Positions 27,328 through 36,977 of a stretch of 64,000 bases of DNA are shown one piece after another (within the stretch, counting starts at the first letter, position 1; each line of letters opens with the position of its first letter). The stretch spans positions 31,552-95,551 of the forward strand of contig JAFIEW010000003.1 in the NCBI GenBank assembly GCA_020832375.1, in the 5' to 3' direction. The notes beneath the pieces were generated by a model, which was not told the origin of the DNA, did no database searches, and saw only the letters and a program-made list of their open reading frames with translations. Source of the DNA: Cyclobacteriaceae bacterium (lineage in GTDB: Bacteria > Bacteroidota > Bacteroidia > Cytophagales > Cyclobacteriaceae). The translations under genes and the position numbers were made by a program.

Positions 27328-27959
27328 TGGGATAAATTTACCTTTTAAACAAAAAATGAAATCAAACTAATTTCATGAGAGAAACTATTTAGGGCGTGCT
27401 TAAAAACAGCTAAATTGTTGATAAATAAATCATCAAATCTGGACTTTATTTATTTGAGTGCACAGTTTTTAATCAAAAATTGTGAAAATGCTTGCACAAA
27501 AATGTCTGAGATAGACATTTTGTAGCTTAGCCCCAAGCATTATCGTGAATCGTAATTGGTATTTGAAAAAAAATAAAAGCTTAAAATAAGCTTCTTGAAA
27601 ATTATCTTTTTTTTCATCAATTAAAACAAGCGAAGCTTGTGCCGCCTCGAATCCACAGTACTTGGGACTTTTTAAGCAAGCCCTACTTAAAATATAACGT
27701 AATCTCGCATCCAAAACGTAATAAATCTAGGGCTTAAATCCTACTCTATCAATATAATCAATTAAGTTTAATAAAAAATAGATGATCAAAATCTACTTAT
27801 ACACTTATTTGGATGCATTCGCTATTAATTTGCAAAATAGTACCCCGTCAAATACCTGATGAGTCGGGGTGTATTAAGGCAAAAATCAAAAGTTATATAT
27901 AAGACAAATTTATTTTAAAATCATATGCACACTATTTATTGTTGAGTATTACTTACAAA
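27328..27959. other. Intergenic region holding one repeat copy
   Basis: 632 bp between the sigma-54 activator start and the end of the PolX/PHP gene. The repeat fills 27391-27684, inside the region that should contain the activator's promoter. The minus-strand open frame at 27469-27714 lies almost entirely in the repeat and starts with TTG, so it is not called a gene. The rest is AT-rich. Confidence 0.5.
27391..27684 (+). repeat. MITE-like dispersed repeat, copy 2
   Basis: 294 bp. Left end AGGGCGTGCTTAAAAA and right end the reverse complement of AGGGCTTGCTTAAAAA, 15/16 inverted match. Flanks with GGG as the end are TATTTA (27386-27391) and TACTTA (27684-27689), 5/6 identical. Internal palindromes: AAAATGTCT-GAGAT-AGACATTTT, AGCTTA-AAA-TAAGCT and ACAAGC-GAA-GCTTGT. 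Confidence 0.82.
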
Positions 27960-29648
27960 CTAGACATTCCCAACCATTTTTTTCTTATCAAAATATTGAG
28001 CAATCTCATCTTTACTCATCGCATTTAGCGTATTTCCTTTGGTAAGTCCCCCTTTCCTACCCATTATCACACCGTATTTCATATCTTCATATCCATCGAT
28101 ATGATGTGCATCAGGATTGATAGCTATTTTAACTCCTTTCTCTATAGCATAGGGAATAAACCTCCAATCGAGATCTAGTCGCCAAGGATTAGCGTTAATC
28201 TCAATAGCAACATTATGCTCAGCGCAAGCATCAATAATCATCTTATGATTGACAGGATAGCCTTTTCTTCGAAGTAATAACCTTCCTGTGGGATGACCTA
28301 AAATTGTTGTATGAGGATTGGCAATGGCGCGAAGCAATCTTTCTGTAGCCTTTTTCTCATCCATATTCAGATTGGCATGTATGCTTGCCACAATAAAGTC
28401 AAAGCTTTTTAGTACTTCATCACTATAATCTAGGCTGCCGTCCATCAAAATATCAGACTCTATTCCTTTAAAAATCTTGAAAGGCGCAAGTTCCTTATTA
28501 AGCTCATCAATTTCTTCCATTTGACGAATGATATCTTTCTCATAAAGACCGTTGGCATAACTGGCAGTCTTACTATGGTCAGTTATTCCTAGGTATTCAT
28601 ATCCTCGCTCTTTACATGCTAGCGCCATCTCTCTAAGGGTGTGGGCACCGTCAGAATAGGTCGTGTGATTATGTAAAATACCTTTTAGATCCTCATCTCT
28701 CACCAAATCCTCTATAGCAACATCGAGTCTCTCTACAAAGCCCTCGCGCAACTCGGCACTTACGAAGGGGAGTTCAAAAGCTTTATAGAAGTCATTTTCT
28801 GATGCGATCTGTTTATTGAAACTATAAATATTTACGCCTTTCTCCTGTAGAAACTTTAGGTGAGCAGCGCTAGCGTTAAGTTCTACTTGTTTGCGAGGAA
28901 TGAGATCACGCTTTACCCAATGAAAGCGATAAAAGACTTGGTTCTCATCTAGAAAACTACTTAGAAAAGGTCCAGACTCTTGGAGGACTTCTTCTAAACT
29001 TAAGATCTCTTGAATGACAGGAAGGGCCTCCTTTTTGTCTTCAAAAGCTATTATCCACTCGAGGCCTGACATAACATCACTTTGCCTGGCTAAAGCGCCC
29101 ACTCTAATGACTTCAATACCCTCTAGCTTGGAGCTAAATTGTTTTTCTATCTCTTGGGCCCGTTGAAGTCCTTCGGAAATGAGTAACATTCCTTTTTGGC
29201 TCAACTTAAATGCTACAGCCTCTTCTATATTTTCTTGTGTCTTTTGCCCTAAACCTTTTACCTGAGCAATCCGATTATCTTTACAAGCTACTAATAAGCC
29301 GTCTAATGACTCTACTTTAGCATCATGCCATATTTTTTTTACTTTACTAGGCCCTAGCCCAGGTAACTCAAGCATTTGAATAACGCCTCTGGGTATCTTT
29401 TGCTCCAGTTGTTTTACATCTTCAAGATTACCTATGGCTTTGATGTTTTCTATCTTGGAAACAATACTTTTACCAAGCCCTTTGATAGAAAGAAGCTCTT
29501 CCTCTGTATAGCCAATTAAATCTATATTTTGATTTTCAATACTTGCTATGGAAGCGCTAAGTGCTTTTGTCTTAAATGAATTATCTTCCGTCAACTCATA
29601 AAGCTTGGCGTAGTATTTTAAAATTTTGACAATGTCTTTATTATTCAC
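27960..29648 (-). CDS. PolX-type DNA polymerase/PHP protein with degenerate polymerase site
   Basis: 562 residues with PolX order: helix-hairpin-helix region (LLSIKGLGKSIV, LPGLGPSKVKK, KGLGQKT), a polymerase X palm, and a C-terminal PHP domain. PHP metal ligands look intact: His326/His328 (LHNHTTYSDG), Asp357-His358 (GITDHS), His424 (ASIHAN), His452 (GHPTGR) and Asp513/His515 (NPDAHH). In the palm the segment expected as GS.RR...D.D reads GALARQSDVMSGLEW (184-198): Ser, one Arg and both catalytic Asp are replaced (Asp to Gly and Glu). I infer a nuclease or phosphoesterase without polymerase activity. Confidence 0.85.
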   Translation of the reverse strand: MNNKDIVKILKYYAKLYELTEDNSFKTKALSASIASIENQNIDLIGYTEEELLSIKGLGKSIVSKIENIKAIGNLEDVKQLEQKIPRGVIQMLELPGLGPSKVKKIWHDAKVESLDGLLVACKDNRIAQVKGLGQKTQENIEEAVAFKLSQKGMLLISEGLQRAQEIEKQFSSKLEGIEVIRVGALARQSDVMSGLEWIIAFEDKKEALPVIQEILSLEEVLQESGPFLSSFLDENQVFYRFHWVKRDLIPRKQVELNASAAHLKFLQEKGVNIYSFNKQIASENDFYKAFELPFVSAELREGFVERLDVAIEDLVRDEDLKGILHNHTTYSDGAHTLREMALACKERGYEYLGITDHSKTASYANGLYEKDIIRQMEEIDELNKELAPFKIFKGIESDILMDGSLDYSDEVLKSFDFIVASIHANLNMDEKKATERLLRAIANPHTTILGHPTGRLLLRRKGYPVNHKMIIDACAEHNVAIEINANPWRLDLDWRFIPYAIEKGVKIAINPDAHHIDGYEDMKYGVIMGRKGGLTKGNTLNAMSKDEIAQYFDKKKMVGNV

Positions 29649-29748
29649 TATTTCTGAAGTAATTTTTTGGATGAAGAATTGTGTTGCTTTTGTTGCACAA
29701 AGATTTAAATTTACAATTACTAGACAATAATTCCCATCATTTGGCTTT

Positions 29749-29756
29749 TAATTTTG
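29749..29756 (+). promoter_or_regulatory. Possible -7 element
   Basis: TAATTTTG matches the Bacteroidota -7 consensus TAnnTTTG, 112 nt before the chosen start of the secreted protein gene. There is no TTG at 19 nt upstream. If real, transcription begins near 29763, which rules out the TTG start at 29754. Confidence 0.25.
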
Positions 29757-29867
29757 CATCAACAAGTTAAGGTTTGGCTCATGTTGGGAAAACAACTTTT
29801 TTCCAATTGTTCAGTAATACAAATGAATGATAAAAACTACTATACGACCTATTATCAACCGTTACTG

Positions 29868-31409
29868 ATGCGATTACCTTTCTTTTTATTAACCGCTGCT
29901 TTAATCTTCATGTCAATCTGTGGTTTGCATGCTCAAGACCAAGAGCTTATAGTCCCAGTTGTGGTGGATAGGCTAGAGCTGGAATTTGAAAGAGGAGACG
30001 AGTTTCCCATGGTAATACCCGTTAACAATCAAGGTGTCTTAATCTATCAAGAGGATGAAAACTTCGGGGGAGGTAGGAAAGAAGTTTATACTTTCCAATT
30101 TTTTGATGCATATTTTGATAAAATATGGGAAACTACTTTAGGGAAAGATAAGAACCTCTCATTGATAACATATGATGTAAAAGGTGAAAACATCTTTTTA
30201 ATTTTTTCAGAGTCTGGCTTTTTGACACAAAAAGTAGTCTTAATAGAGCTTGACCTTTTTACTGGAAAATATGAAATTGATGAATTTGATGACTTCGTAC
30301 CTATGAAAATAAACTCTGCTGATTTCATAGGAGAGTCTATTTTGTTCACAGGCGAGCTCAATCAACGTTCAGTGGTATTGCTTTATGACCAACTGAGCCA
30401 AAATGTATCAGTAGTACCTGGCTTTTACCGAAGTGACTCAAAAATTACTGATGTCTTTTTAGACCGCAACAACAATGTCTTTGGAATTACTACAGTAGAT
30501 AAGGTCAATAGAGCAGAAAGCTTAATAAGAGGTGCGTTATTTGATGAGTATGGTGGTAATTTGTCGCGATACACCTTAGAAAACGACCAAGAAAATAGCT
30601 TTAACTTCCTTCAAGCAAAAACATTATTTGATGTCCAGTCGGGGAGACATCAGGTTTTTTGTACTTACGGATACAAGAGGTCTGATAGAGCGAGAGGCTG
30701 GGTCACCGCTATCATTTACGACTTCGACAATAAAACCACAACACCAAAATATATCAATTTCGGTAAGATGCAGAACGTTTTTGCATACCTTAAACCAAGA
30801 ATGCGTGATCGTAAACTTAATAGATTACAAAGGAGGTTTGAAAGAGGAAGAAAAGTAAAATTAGATAGAAATATCCAGCTCGAAGGTATCATTCCCGCAT
30901 CAGAAGAAACATTAGTTTTGGCACAAGCCTATTTTCCTAGATATTCATATAATCAATTCGGTTTTGGGGGTGTATTCTTTTTGGGATATCAATACAATAA
31001 CTATACTGTTGCTAGCTTCAATCCAGAAGGTAGCCTCTTATGGGACCATACGATTCGGCTCACAAACGTAATGACTAATGAATTAGTCAATATTGTATCA
31101 TTTGGATCTACTTATAATGGCTACGTACTTAGCTATAAAACTGATAATTTAATTCGATATACTGTTTTTAATGAAGATGGATTAATTCAGCAGGAGCAAA
31201 AAGAAAAGACGGTTACTCTCTTAGAAAATGATAAGATTGTATTTACAGACCGAAGATTTGGTGATTTTATGAACTGGTATGACGAATATCACTTAGAATA
31301 TGGCATCCAAAGAATTCGCAATAAAGTTAACCCTGAAGTTAACAGAAATCGATCAGTTATTTACTTTAATAAGATTATGTTTGATTTACCACCTATGGAG
31401 TCAAAATAA
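29868..31409 (+). CDS. Secreted protein of unknown function
   Basis: 513 residues from the ATG at 29868, which begins a clean signal peptide (MRLPFFLLTAALIFMS, cleavage near GLHAQ). An ATG at 29823 is also possible; a TTG at 29754 overlaps a promoter-like octamer and is unlikely. I do not recognise a family. The mature chain has repeated beta-strand segments (VVDRLELEFERGDEF, GVFFLGYQYNNYTVASFN, GSLLWDHTIRL) that suggest a beta-propeller-like periplasmic or surface protein. No sorting domain or lipobox. Divergent from PolX/PHP. Confidence 0.68.
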   Translation: MRLPFFLLTAALIFMSICGLHAQDQELIVPVVVDRLELEFERGDEFPMVIPVNNQGVLIYQEDENFGGGRKEVYTFQFFDAYFDKIWETTLGKDKNLSLITYDVKGENIFLIFSESGFLTQKVVLIELDLFTGKYEIDEFDDFVPMKINSADFIGESILFTGELNQRSVVLLYDQLSQNVSVVPGFYRSDSKITDVFLDRNNNVFGITTVDKVNRAESLIRGALFDEYGGNLSRYTLENDQENSFNFLQAKTLFDVQSGRHQVFCTYGYKRSDRARGWVTAIIYDFDNKTTTPKYINFGKMQNVFAYLKPRMRDRKLNRLQRRFERGRKVKLDRNIQLEGIIPASEETLVLAQAYFPRYSYNQFGFGGVFFLGYQYNNYTVASFNPEGSLLWDHTIRLTNVMTNELVNIVSFGSTYNGYVLSYKTDNLIRYTVFNEDGLIQQEQKEKTVTLLENDKIVFTDRRFGDFMNWYDEYHLEYGIQRIRNKVNPEVNRNRSVIYFNKIMFDLPPMESK

Positions 31410-31770
31410 TTATTCTGTAGCTCCAACAAAACCTATATCAATCTTATAATTCGCCCTTCTTTAAGAGATTCTTAGTATTAATATCTCAAAGTTTAGCTGG
31501 TCGAATCACCAACAGCCTTCGTATGAGGTCCCTTTAAAAAAACACCATAACTTTATTGCCTACAGTAGTTTATATAAATTTCTTAAACATTGACAGCATA
31601 AATTCTAACTTCTAGGTTTTAGTCAGTAAGCGCAATTTCTAAAGATCAATTACCCTTTAATAACTCCATAAAAAACACCATCTTATTAATGACATACTTA
31701 ACAACTTCACCTCTAGATAAACACGCTCAAATAAGCGGGTTTTAAGGGTAGAGCCTAGGTCTATGCTATA
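31410..31770. other. Convergent intergenic region, 361 bp
   Basis: Lies between the end of the unknown secreted protein and the end of the isoaspartyl peptidase gene. Apart from one weak hairpin (31720-31744) nothing is recognised. Confidence 0.35.
31720..31744 (+). terminator. Weak stem-loop with short T run
   Basis: ACACGCT (from 31720) and AGCGGGT pair with one mismatch around a 6-nt loop and are followed by TTTT on the plus strand. It is about 310 nt after the upstream stop codon, so a terminator role is uncertain. Confidence 0.3.
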
Positions 31771-32796
31771 CTACTCATCCTTAAAAATAAAGGTTTTTGC
31801 AGCCCCTTTTTTTTCAATGAAACCACGGTACATTCCTTCGCTATTAAAGGGCATTGCGATGTTTCCTTGTGCATCAATAGCAATGATACCTCCAGATCCG
31901 CCCTTATCTACCAGTTTCTTCATGACCACTTCATCTGCTGCCTCTTGAAGGCTCTTACCTGCATACAGCATTAAAGCAGCGATGTCATATGCAACTACAT
32001 TACGAATAAAATACTCACCATGTCCTGTAGCAGAAACTGCGCAGCTAGCATTGTCAGCAAATGTACCGGAACCAATAATTGGCACATCACCTACCCTACC
32101 GTATTTCTTATTCGTCATTCCTCCCGTTGAAGTACCTGCAACAATATTTCCTGCCTTATCTAGTGCGACGGCACCCACCGTACCATGTTTTTTGTCATCC
32201 ATATGAAACTCTTCAATAAAACCTCTGTCACCACTATGGTCAAGCTCTAATTTTTCACTGTCTTTGATGCGTTCTAATTGTTGCTTTCGCTTATCAGTCA
32301 AAAAATAGTCTGGATCCACTAGCTCAACACCTTTTTCACCTGCAAAAATCTCAGCTCCGTTGCCGATCATCATTACGTGCTGTGATTCATCTTTTACCTT
32401 TTGAGCGGCGGTAATTGGATTCTTTATCCTCCGCACTCCTGCAATAGCTCCAGCCTGACCTGTTTTGCCATTCATGATTGCAGCATCCATTTCTACTATG
32501 CCAGTAGCAGTAAGCACAGAACCTTTTCCAGCATTAAACAATGGAGAATTTTCCATCACCATAATGGCAGCAATTACTGCGGATTCTGCATCTTCACCCA
32601 ACTCTAAAAGCTCATATCCTACATTGAGCGCTTCTTCTAGCACCGATCGATACTCTTTTTCTTGCTCATCAGTCATATACTCCTTTTTAATTGTGCCAGC
32701 ACCTCCATGGATGACTAACTTGGGTGACTGAGAGAAAAGATCAAACGAAAAAATACTTGCGGTAAATAAAACTGTGACGAATGCGATATTTTTCAT
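31771..32796 (-). CDS. Isoaspartyl peptidase / L-asparaginase, secreted
   Basis: 341 residues of the Ntn-hydrolase type 2 asparaginase family, with a signal peptide (about 1-22). Family motifs: VIHGGAGTI (28-36), NAGKGSVLT, and the autoprocessing site KHGTVGAVALD with nucleophile Thr206. Maturation cleaves before Thr206 to give alpha and beta chains. It hydrolyses isoaspartyl dipeptides and asparagine, here probably in the periplasm. The spacing suggests a single-gene unit. Confidence 0.92.
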   Translation of the reverse strand: MKNIAFVTVLFTASIFSFDLFSQSPKLVIHGGAGTIKKEYMTDEQEKEYRSVLEEALNVGYELLELGEDAESAVIAAIMVMENSPLFNAGKGSVLTATGIVEMDAAIMNGKTGQAGAIAGVRRIKNPITAAQKVKDESQHVMMIGNGAEIFAGEKGVELVDPDYFLTDKRKQQLERIKDSEKLELDHSGDRGFIEEFHMDDKKHGTVGAVALDKAGNIVAGTSTGGMTNKKYGRVGDVPIIGSGTFADNASCAVSATGHGEYFIRNVVAYDIAALMLYAGKSLQEAADEVVMKKLVDKGGSGGIIAIDAQGNIAMPFNSEGMYRGFIEKKGAAKTFIFKDE

Positions 32797-32950
32797 GAGG
32801 TATATTTTTTGTTTAAATTTAATAGGGATGATGATACTTTAAAAACCGTCGATCAAGTTTATCCTCATTCCAAATCAACAAGCTTAACAAACCGGCCAAT
32901 CAGTGGATTTAAATAATAGTAATAATCCTTTGACAGTACCAATTTTTCTA

Positions 32951-34006
32951 CTAGAGTACGTCAACATCAGGCGTCATTGGGTAGCGCATCAAGTAGCTGA
33001 GCGCCTCTTCTACACTTAATCCTCCATAAAGTACTTGATAAATTGCCTCCGTAATGGGTATTCTCACACGATATCTTTTGGCCAACTTCACCGCTATTCT
33101 TACGGTATTAACACCTTCGGCTACCTCTTCCATACTTTCTATGATCTGATCAAGGGTTTCTCCTTTCGCCAACCTGTAACCGACTGTGAAATTCCTGCTA
33201 TATTTCGAAGATGCGGTTGCAACCAAGTCTCCAACGCCCGCTAGGCCAATAAATGCTTGCGTATTGCCACCAAGAGCGGTACCTAGCCGAATCATTTCCA
33301 TCATACCTCTACTAATGAGTAGTGAGCGGGCATTGTCGCCAAGATTCATACCAGAAAGTCCCCCCGAAGCAATAGCGATTATATTTTTAAGCACCCCGCA
33401 AAGCTCTATACCGATGAGATCTTGTGAACCAAAAACTTGAAACCGATCCGAGCGCAAGGCTTTTTTTCCTTCATCGATGACCTCATCAAAGTGAGATGCC
33501 AGCACTGTGGCTGCTGGCTGTTGATCGAGAATTTCCTTTGCTAAGTTCGGCCCAGCCATGCATCCTACCCTCACTACCACCGTTTCCTCTCTGATGACCT
33601 CACTCATTGTTCTTACATGTGCACGGTCGAGCTCTGTATAATCAGCTTCTTGCATACCCTCTGGAAGGCGAATATCTAGCCCTTTGGTGCCATGTATTAG
33701 GGTATGGTAAGGATGAAGATGTGGTGCCATCTTCCGCATTAGGTCACGGAAATTAGCAGAAGGAATAACTGGGAAAATTACATCGCAGCGCTCAATCAGA
33801 TAGGCCAAGTCGCCTGTAGGCTCTACATTTTCATGCACACGATTACCGTAACTTAGTCTTTCCCTCTGGATACTTTCCACCACTTCAGGCTTACGAGCAT
33901 ACATGATGACAGGGTGTCTCTGTGCGATAATATTGGCAACTGCAGTGCCGAAACTTCCAGCTCCCACAACCCCATAAGCTTTTTTAAAGGTACCTTTCGA
34001 GCTCAT
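32951..34006 (-). CDS. gpsA: Glycerol-3-phosphate dehydrogenase (NAD(P)+)
   Basis: 351 residues. N-terminal dinucleotide fold with GAGSFG (15-20), the MYARKPEVVESI segment, HGTKGLD, the AGPNLAKE motif, and the GVLKNIIAIASG catalytic Lys region; C-terminal AGVGDLVATASS and SRN. It makes sn-glycerol-3-phosphate from dihydroxyacetone phosphate for phospholipids. Its 5' end overlaps the upstream acyltransferase gene by 23 bp, which places G3P synthesis and a likely G3P-acylating enzyme in one transcript. Confidence 0.95.
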   Translation of the reverse strand: MSSKGTFKKAYGVVGAGSFGTAVANIIAQRHPVIMYARKPEVVESIQRERLSYGNRVHENVEPTGDLAYLIERCDVIFPVIPSANFRDLMRKMAPHLHPYHTLIHGTKGLDIRLPEGMQEADYTELDRAHVRTMSEVIREETVVVRVGCMAGPNLAKEILDQQPAATVLASHFDEVIDEGKKALRSDRFQVFGSQDLIGIELCGVLKNIIAIASGGLSGMNLGDNARSLLISRGMMEMIRLGTALGGNTQAFIGLAGVGDLVATASSKYSRNFTVGYRLAKGETLDQIIESMEEVAEGVNTVRIAVKLAKRYRVRIPITEAIYQVLYGGLSVEEALSYLMRYPMTPDVDVL

Positions 34007-35714
34007 ATCCCAGCATTCTATTGTGATAATAATATAACTTATTCATGTCTTGGATCACGATGTCACCAGCTTCATTGCGCACCAGTGGTCGAAGGGCATG
34101 ATACATCCCTACGTTTTCTAACCCATGGGCAATTACCTCTTCAGATTTCCAACTCATATGTGGAGCTAGTTTTACTTTACCATCCTGATACAACTGATAA
34201 AGCACTTTTCTCAATCCTTTGAAGGTAGTTTTAAACTCCTGGTAGTCAATCACAAGGTCTTCTTCTGGTAGTCTTAATAGATTATACAGATCGAGCTTTC
34301 GATGTCTTTTTTTGATCATTTGAAATGCAGTAAAAGCTACCAAATGAGAAGAAAAAACCCTATTATGCTTATGATACTCGCGCACGATAACTTCACTTAG
34401 CATGCGGGTGTACTCCATGTCTCTCTGCTTATCTGTTTTGATTTCGCCATCTTTCATGAAATACTCTCTAGTATTGATCTTTCTTCCATGGGCATCAATG
34501 CTATTACCCTCTTGATCAATCTTATTTCCAAATAAATCCATGGCTTCACCAATAGAAACAGATATGTCGGAACCCTTGGTAAAAAACTTGAGTAAAAAGG
34601 TAGTAATCTTATATGAATTACTAAACTCATCATTTTCTACGTAATAGCGCTCTTGACCTTTCATTTTGAGATACTCATTGATCAAAGAAGGAGCTTCTAA
34701 CACAAAATGATAGTTAAGCACTACTGGAACAATGAATATTTTTTTAGCCTGATCGCTCTCATCTTTTTCATAAATCATCCGCTGAGCTTCCATGGCAGTG
34801 CCTAGCAATCCCATTTTCAAACGTTTCTCTATTTTTCCTGAGCGACTACGCGTACCGCCTGGAAAAAACAAGCTATGACAACCATACTCCAGCGCTATCG
34901 AGCTATAGGCTTTTAAAGCCTCTAAATAAGGGGTGTTTTTCTTACGACGATCTACCTTATAAGCACCCAGAGAGTTCATGAAATAGGCAAAAATATTGAT
35001 GTTAAAAAGATTTAAGCCAGCACCATATATAAAAGGAGGCAAACCTAGAACATTCATCACCCAACCTACCAAGACAGAGTCCAAATTACTGAAGTGAGTT
35101 GGCACCATCACAATCGTACCTTTTTTTGCCAGACTTCGCAGCTGATCAACTTCACCAACAATATTAACTTTATCCTGAAGGCTAAATTCACTTTTAAAGA
35201 TAGAAGTATAACCAGGTAGTCTTGCAGCATTTAACAGACGCGTGAGCCCAAAAGTCACTACTTTTCTTGCTACTCGATAAGATGATGGGTTGAAATTACC
35301 AGCAATTTCATTGACATACCGACTGATAATTTCTCTCATCATTCTGTCTGCCTGCTCTCTCATATTCGGAGCATAACGCATAGTAGTCAACTCATTGCGT
35401 ACCCTCTTCCAAAAATCATAATCGTCTTCTGGATCTACCTTCCAAGGGTTTTGTTTGATACGCAGCATCTCTCGATGGAGAGTGGTCTCTAACTCTTCTA
35501 CCATACTCTCCGCTGACTTCCCTACCAACTCCTTTACCCTATCAAAAGTATAATCAATGACCTTTTCTATAAACTCCTTACGGTGACGACTCATTCTTAC
35601 CACAGGCCAATCTTTGGCACCAGGTAATACTGGATCATACTCTCGCTTTGTATCTACCGGAGGCAAAGGCTTCACATCCGCATCCTCAATGGGTTCTTCT
35701 GCCTCTTTATTCAT
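33984..35714 (-). CDS. PlsB-like glycerolipid acyltransferase
   Basis: 576 residues of the PlsB/PlsC superfamily. Motif I is THFSNLDS (His207-x4-Asp212), motif III is FFPGGTRSRSG (283-293), a PGGTRS version of the PEGTRS box. Long N- and C-terminal parts flank the acyltransferase core, closer to PlsB-type enzymes than to short PlsC. Likely reaction: acyl transfer to glycerol-3-phosphate or lysophosphatidate at the membrane. Overlap with gpsA supports use of glycerol-3-phosphate. Position specificity is inferred. Confidence 0.85.
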   Translation of the reverse strand: MNKEAEEPIEDADVKPLPPVDTKREYDPVLPGAKDWPVVRMSRHRKEFIEKVIDYTFDRVKELVGKSAESMVEELETTLHREMLRIKQNPWKVDPEDDYDFWKRVRNELTTMRYAPNMREQADRMMREIISRYVNEIAGNFNPSSYRVARKVVTFGLTRLLNAARLPGYTSIFKSEFSLQDKVNIVGEVDQLRSLAKKGTIVMVPTHFSNLDSVLVGWVMNVLGLPPFIYGAGLNLFNINIFAYFMNSLGAYKVDRRKKNTPYLEALKAYSSIALEYGCHSLFFPGGTRSRSGKIEKRLKMGLLGTAMEAQRMIYEKDESDQAKKIFIVPVVLNYHFVLEAPSLINEYLKMKGQERYYVENDEFSNSYKITTFLLKFFTKGSDISVSIGEAMDLFGNKIDQEGNSIDAHGRKINTREYFMKDGEIKTDKQRDMEYTRMLSEVIVREYHKHNRVFSSHLVAFTAFQMIKKRHRKLDLYNLLRLPEEDLVIDYQEFKTTFKGLRKVLYQLYQDGKVKLAPHMSWKSEEVIAHGLENVGMYHALRPLVRNEAGDIVIQDMNKLYYYHNRMLGYELERYL

Positions 35715-36134
35715 AATTTGTTTGTTTTACTTTTCTTCATTCCGCTACTATCACGTCCTTATACTACCTATTGAAACTTTCGTTAATTCAATAGAGTCAA
35801 TGACCCAATTACATTATTTACGTGTTTGTAGATACTAATGATTATTGAAAGGAAAATACCTAATACACATCTTCTATAATTTGACGTCTACTCAATAGTC
35901 TAAGGTTACCCCATTTACTAAGATAGACTAAAAGAAACAACAAAGTTACTGTTTTTAAAATATTTTGACCACTACAACCAAAATATGTGTGTTGAGCACT
36001 GACCTATCGGAAAAAACAAAATCCTCCTAATGGGGCTTTACAAGGCGTCTAACTATAATAAAATCAATATCTGACGATTAATTTAACAACCTCATGCTGA
36101 TAGGCTTGCAGTATAATAAATGTAGAGTAAGTTC
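35715..36134. other. Intergenic region, 420 bp
   Basis: Between the acyltransferase start and the end of the ZIP gene, both on the minus strand. AT-rich; no gene, repeat or convincing hairpin. Confidence 0.35.
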
Positions 36135-36875
36135 TTAAATCAAAAACTCAGAAGCAATAGCAATACCCGCTCCTAGAAGAGCGATTAAGAACTTGCCTCT
36201 TCTTAACGAGTGATCAGGATTACTCTCTATAAAAATAGTAGTGGAAATATGTAGAAAATTACCGCATACCAATGCGAATAAGACATCCATAGTGGTAGAA
36301 CCTAGTAGTTGCGTATGTTGTAGATAGTCACTAGCTAATAGGCCGATAGGAGATGCAATCGCAAATATGAAGAGGTAAGACCATATTTTAACTTTTGGTA
36401 AATTTGCTGCCGACATTACAGCTACTAGAGCGAAAGCAGCTGGCATTTTGTGCAGCACAATACCCCAAAGTAAGTGGCCTTGTCCGTGATCATGTCCATG
36501 AGAACCTGGGTGACTTAATAAGGATCCTTCCAGAAGAGCATGTAAAAACAACCCTAAAAGTAAGGAGAGGTAGCTAATCGATGATCCATCCTTTTCAGGA
36601 TGGACGTGCATATGTCCGTGCTCTATACCCTTGCTCCAATATTCTAATACAAGTTGCAAAAAGAAACCAGCAAGCACCCATAATCCCGCATAGTGTGGGT
36701 TTAAATTGCCAGTCATCACTTCAGGCAAGATATGTATGATGGTAATAGAAAAAAGAAAAGACCCAGCAAATACAAGCGTATACCTAAATCTACTAACTGA
36801 TAAATTAGGAAACAGCGTGTATGCATAACCAGCAAGGAATGCTGTGAAGAATAGAATAGCAGCCTGTATGATCAT
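36135..36875 (-). CDS. ZIP family divalent metal transporter
   Basis: 246 residues with about eight membrane helices. A His-rich loop follows helix 3 (GIEHGHMHVHPEK, 84-95) and a second is at 121-134 (SHPGSHGHDHGQGH). The metal-path helices carry HALLEG (112-117) and HKMPAAFAL (142-150), the ZIP signature of helices IV and V. It imports zinc or other divalent metals into the cytoplasm; specificity is not predictable here. Single-gene unit by spacing; no Fur/Zur box identified. Confidence 0.9.
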   Translation of the reverse strand: MIIQAAILFFTAFLAGYAYTLFPNLSVSRFRYTLVFAGSFLFSITIIHILPEVMTGNLNPHYAGLWVLAGFFLQLVLEYWSKGIEHGHMHVHPEKDGSSISYLSLLLGLFLHALLEGSLLSHPGSHGHDHGQGHLLWGIVLHKMPAAFALVAVMSAANLPKVKIWSYLFIFAIASPIGLLASDYLQHTQLLGSTTMDVLFALVCGNFLHISTTIFIESNPDHSLRRGKFLIALLGAGIAIASEFLI

Positions 36876-36977
36876 AGATTAAATAGTGTAATCCTAATTA
36901 CTAATGTTTTTGAAAGTAAACCAAAGCGGTGTGTTTTTGTCAAAGCCATATTTTCTGATGCAATGAAAATCAAAATC

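Noticed and set aside
27469..27714. Minus-strand 81-codon open frame
   Set aside because: Starts with TTG and lies almost wholly within a dispersed repeat; the frame is treated as part of the repeat, not a gene.
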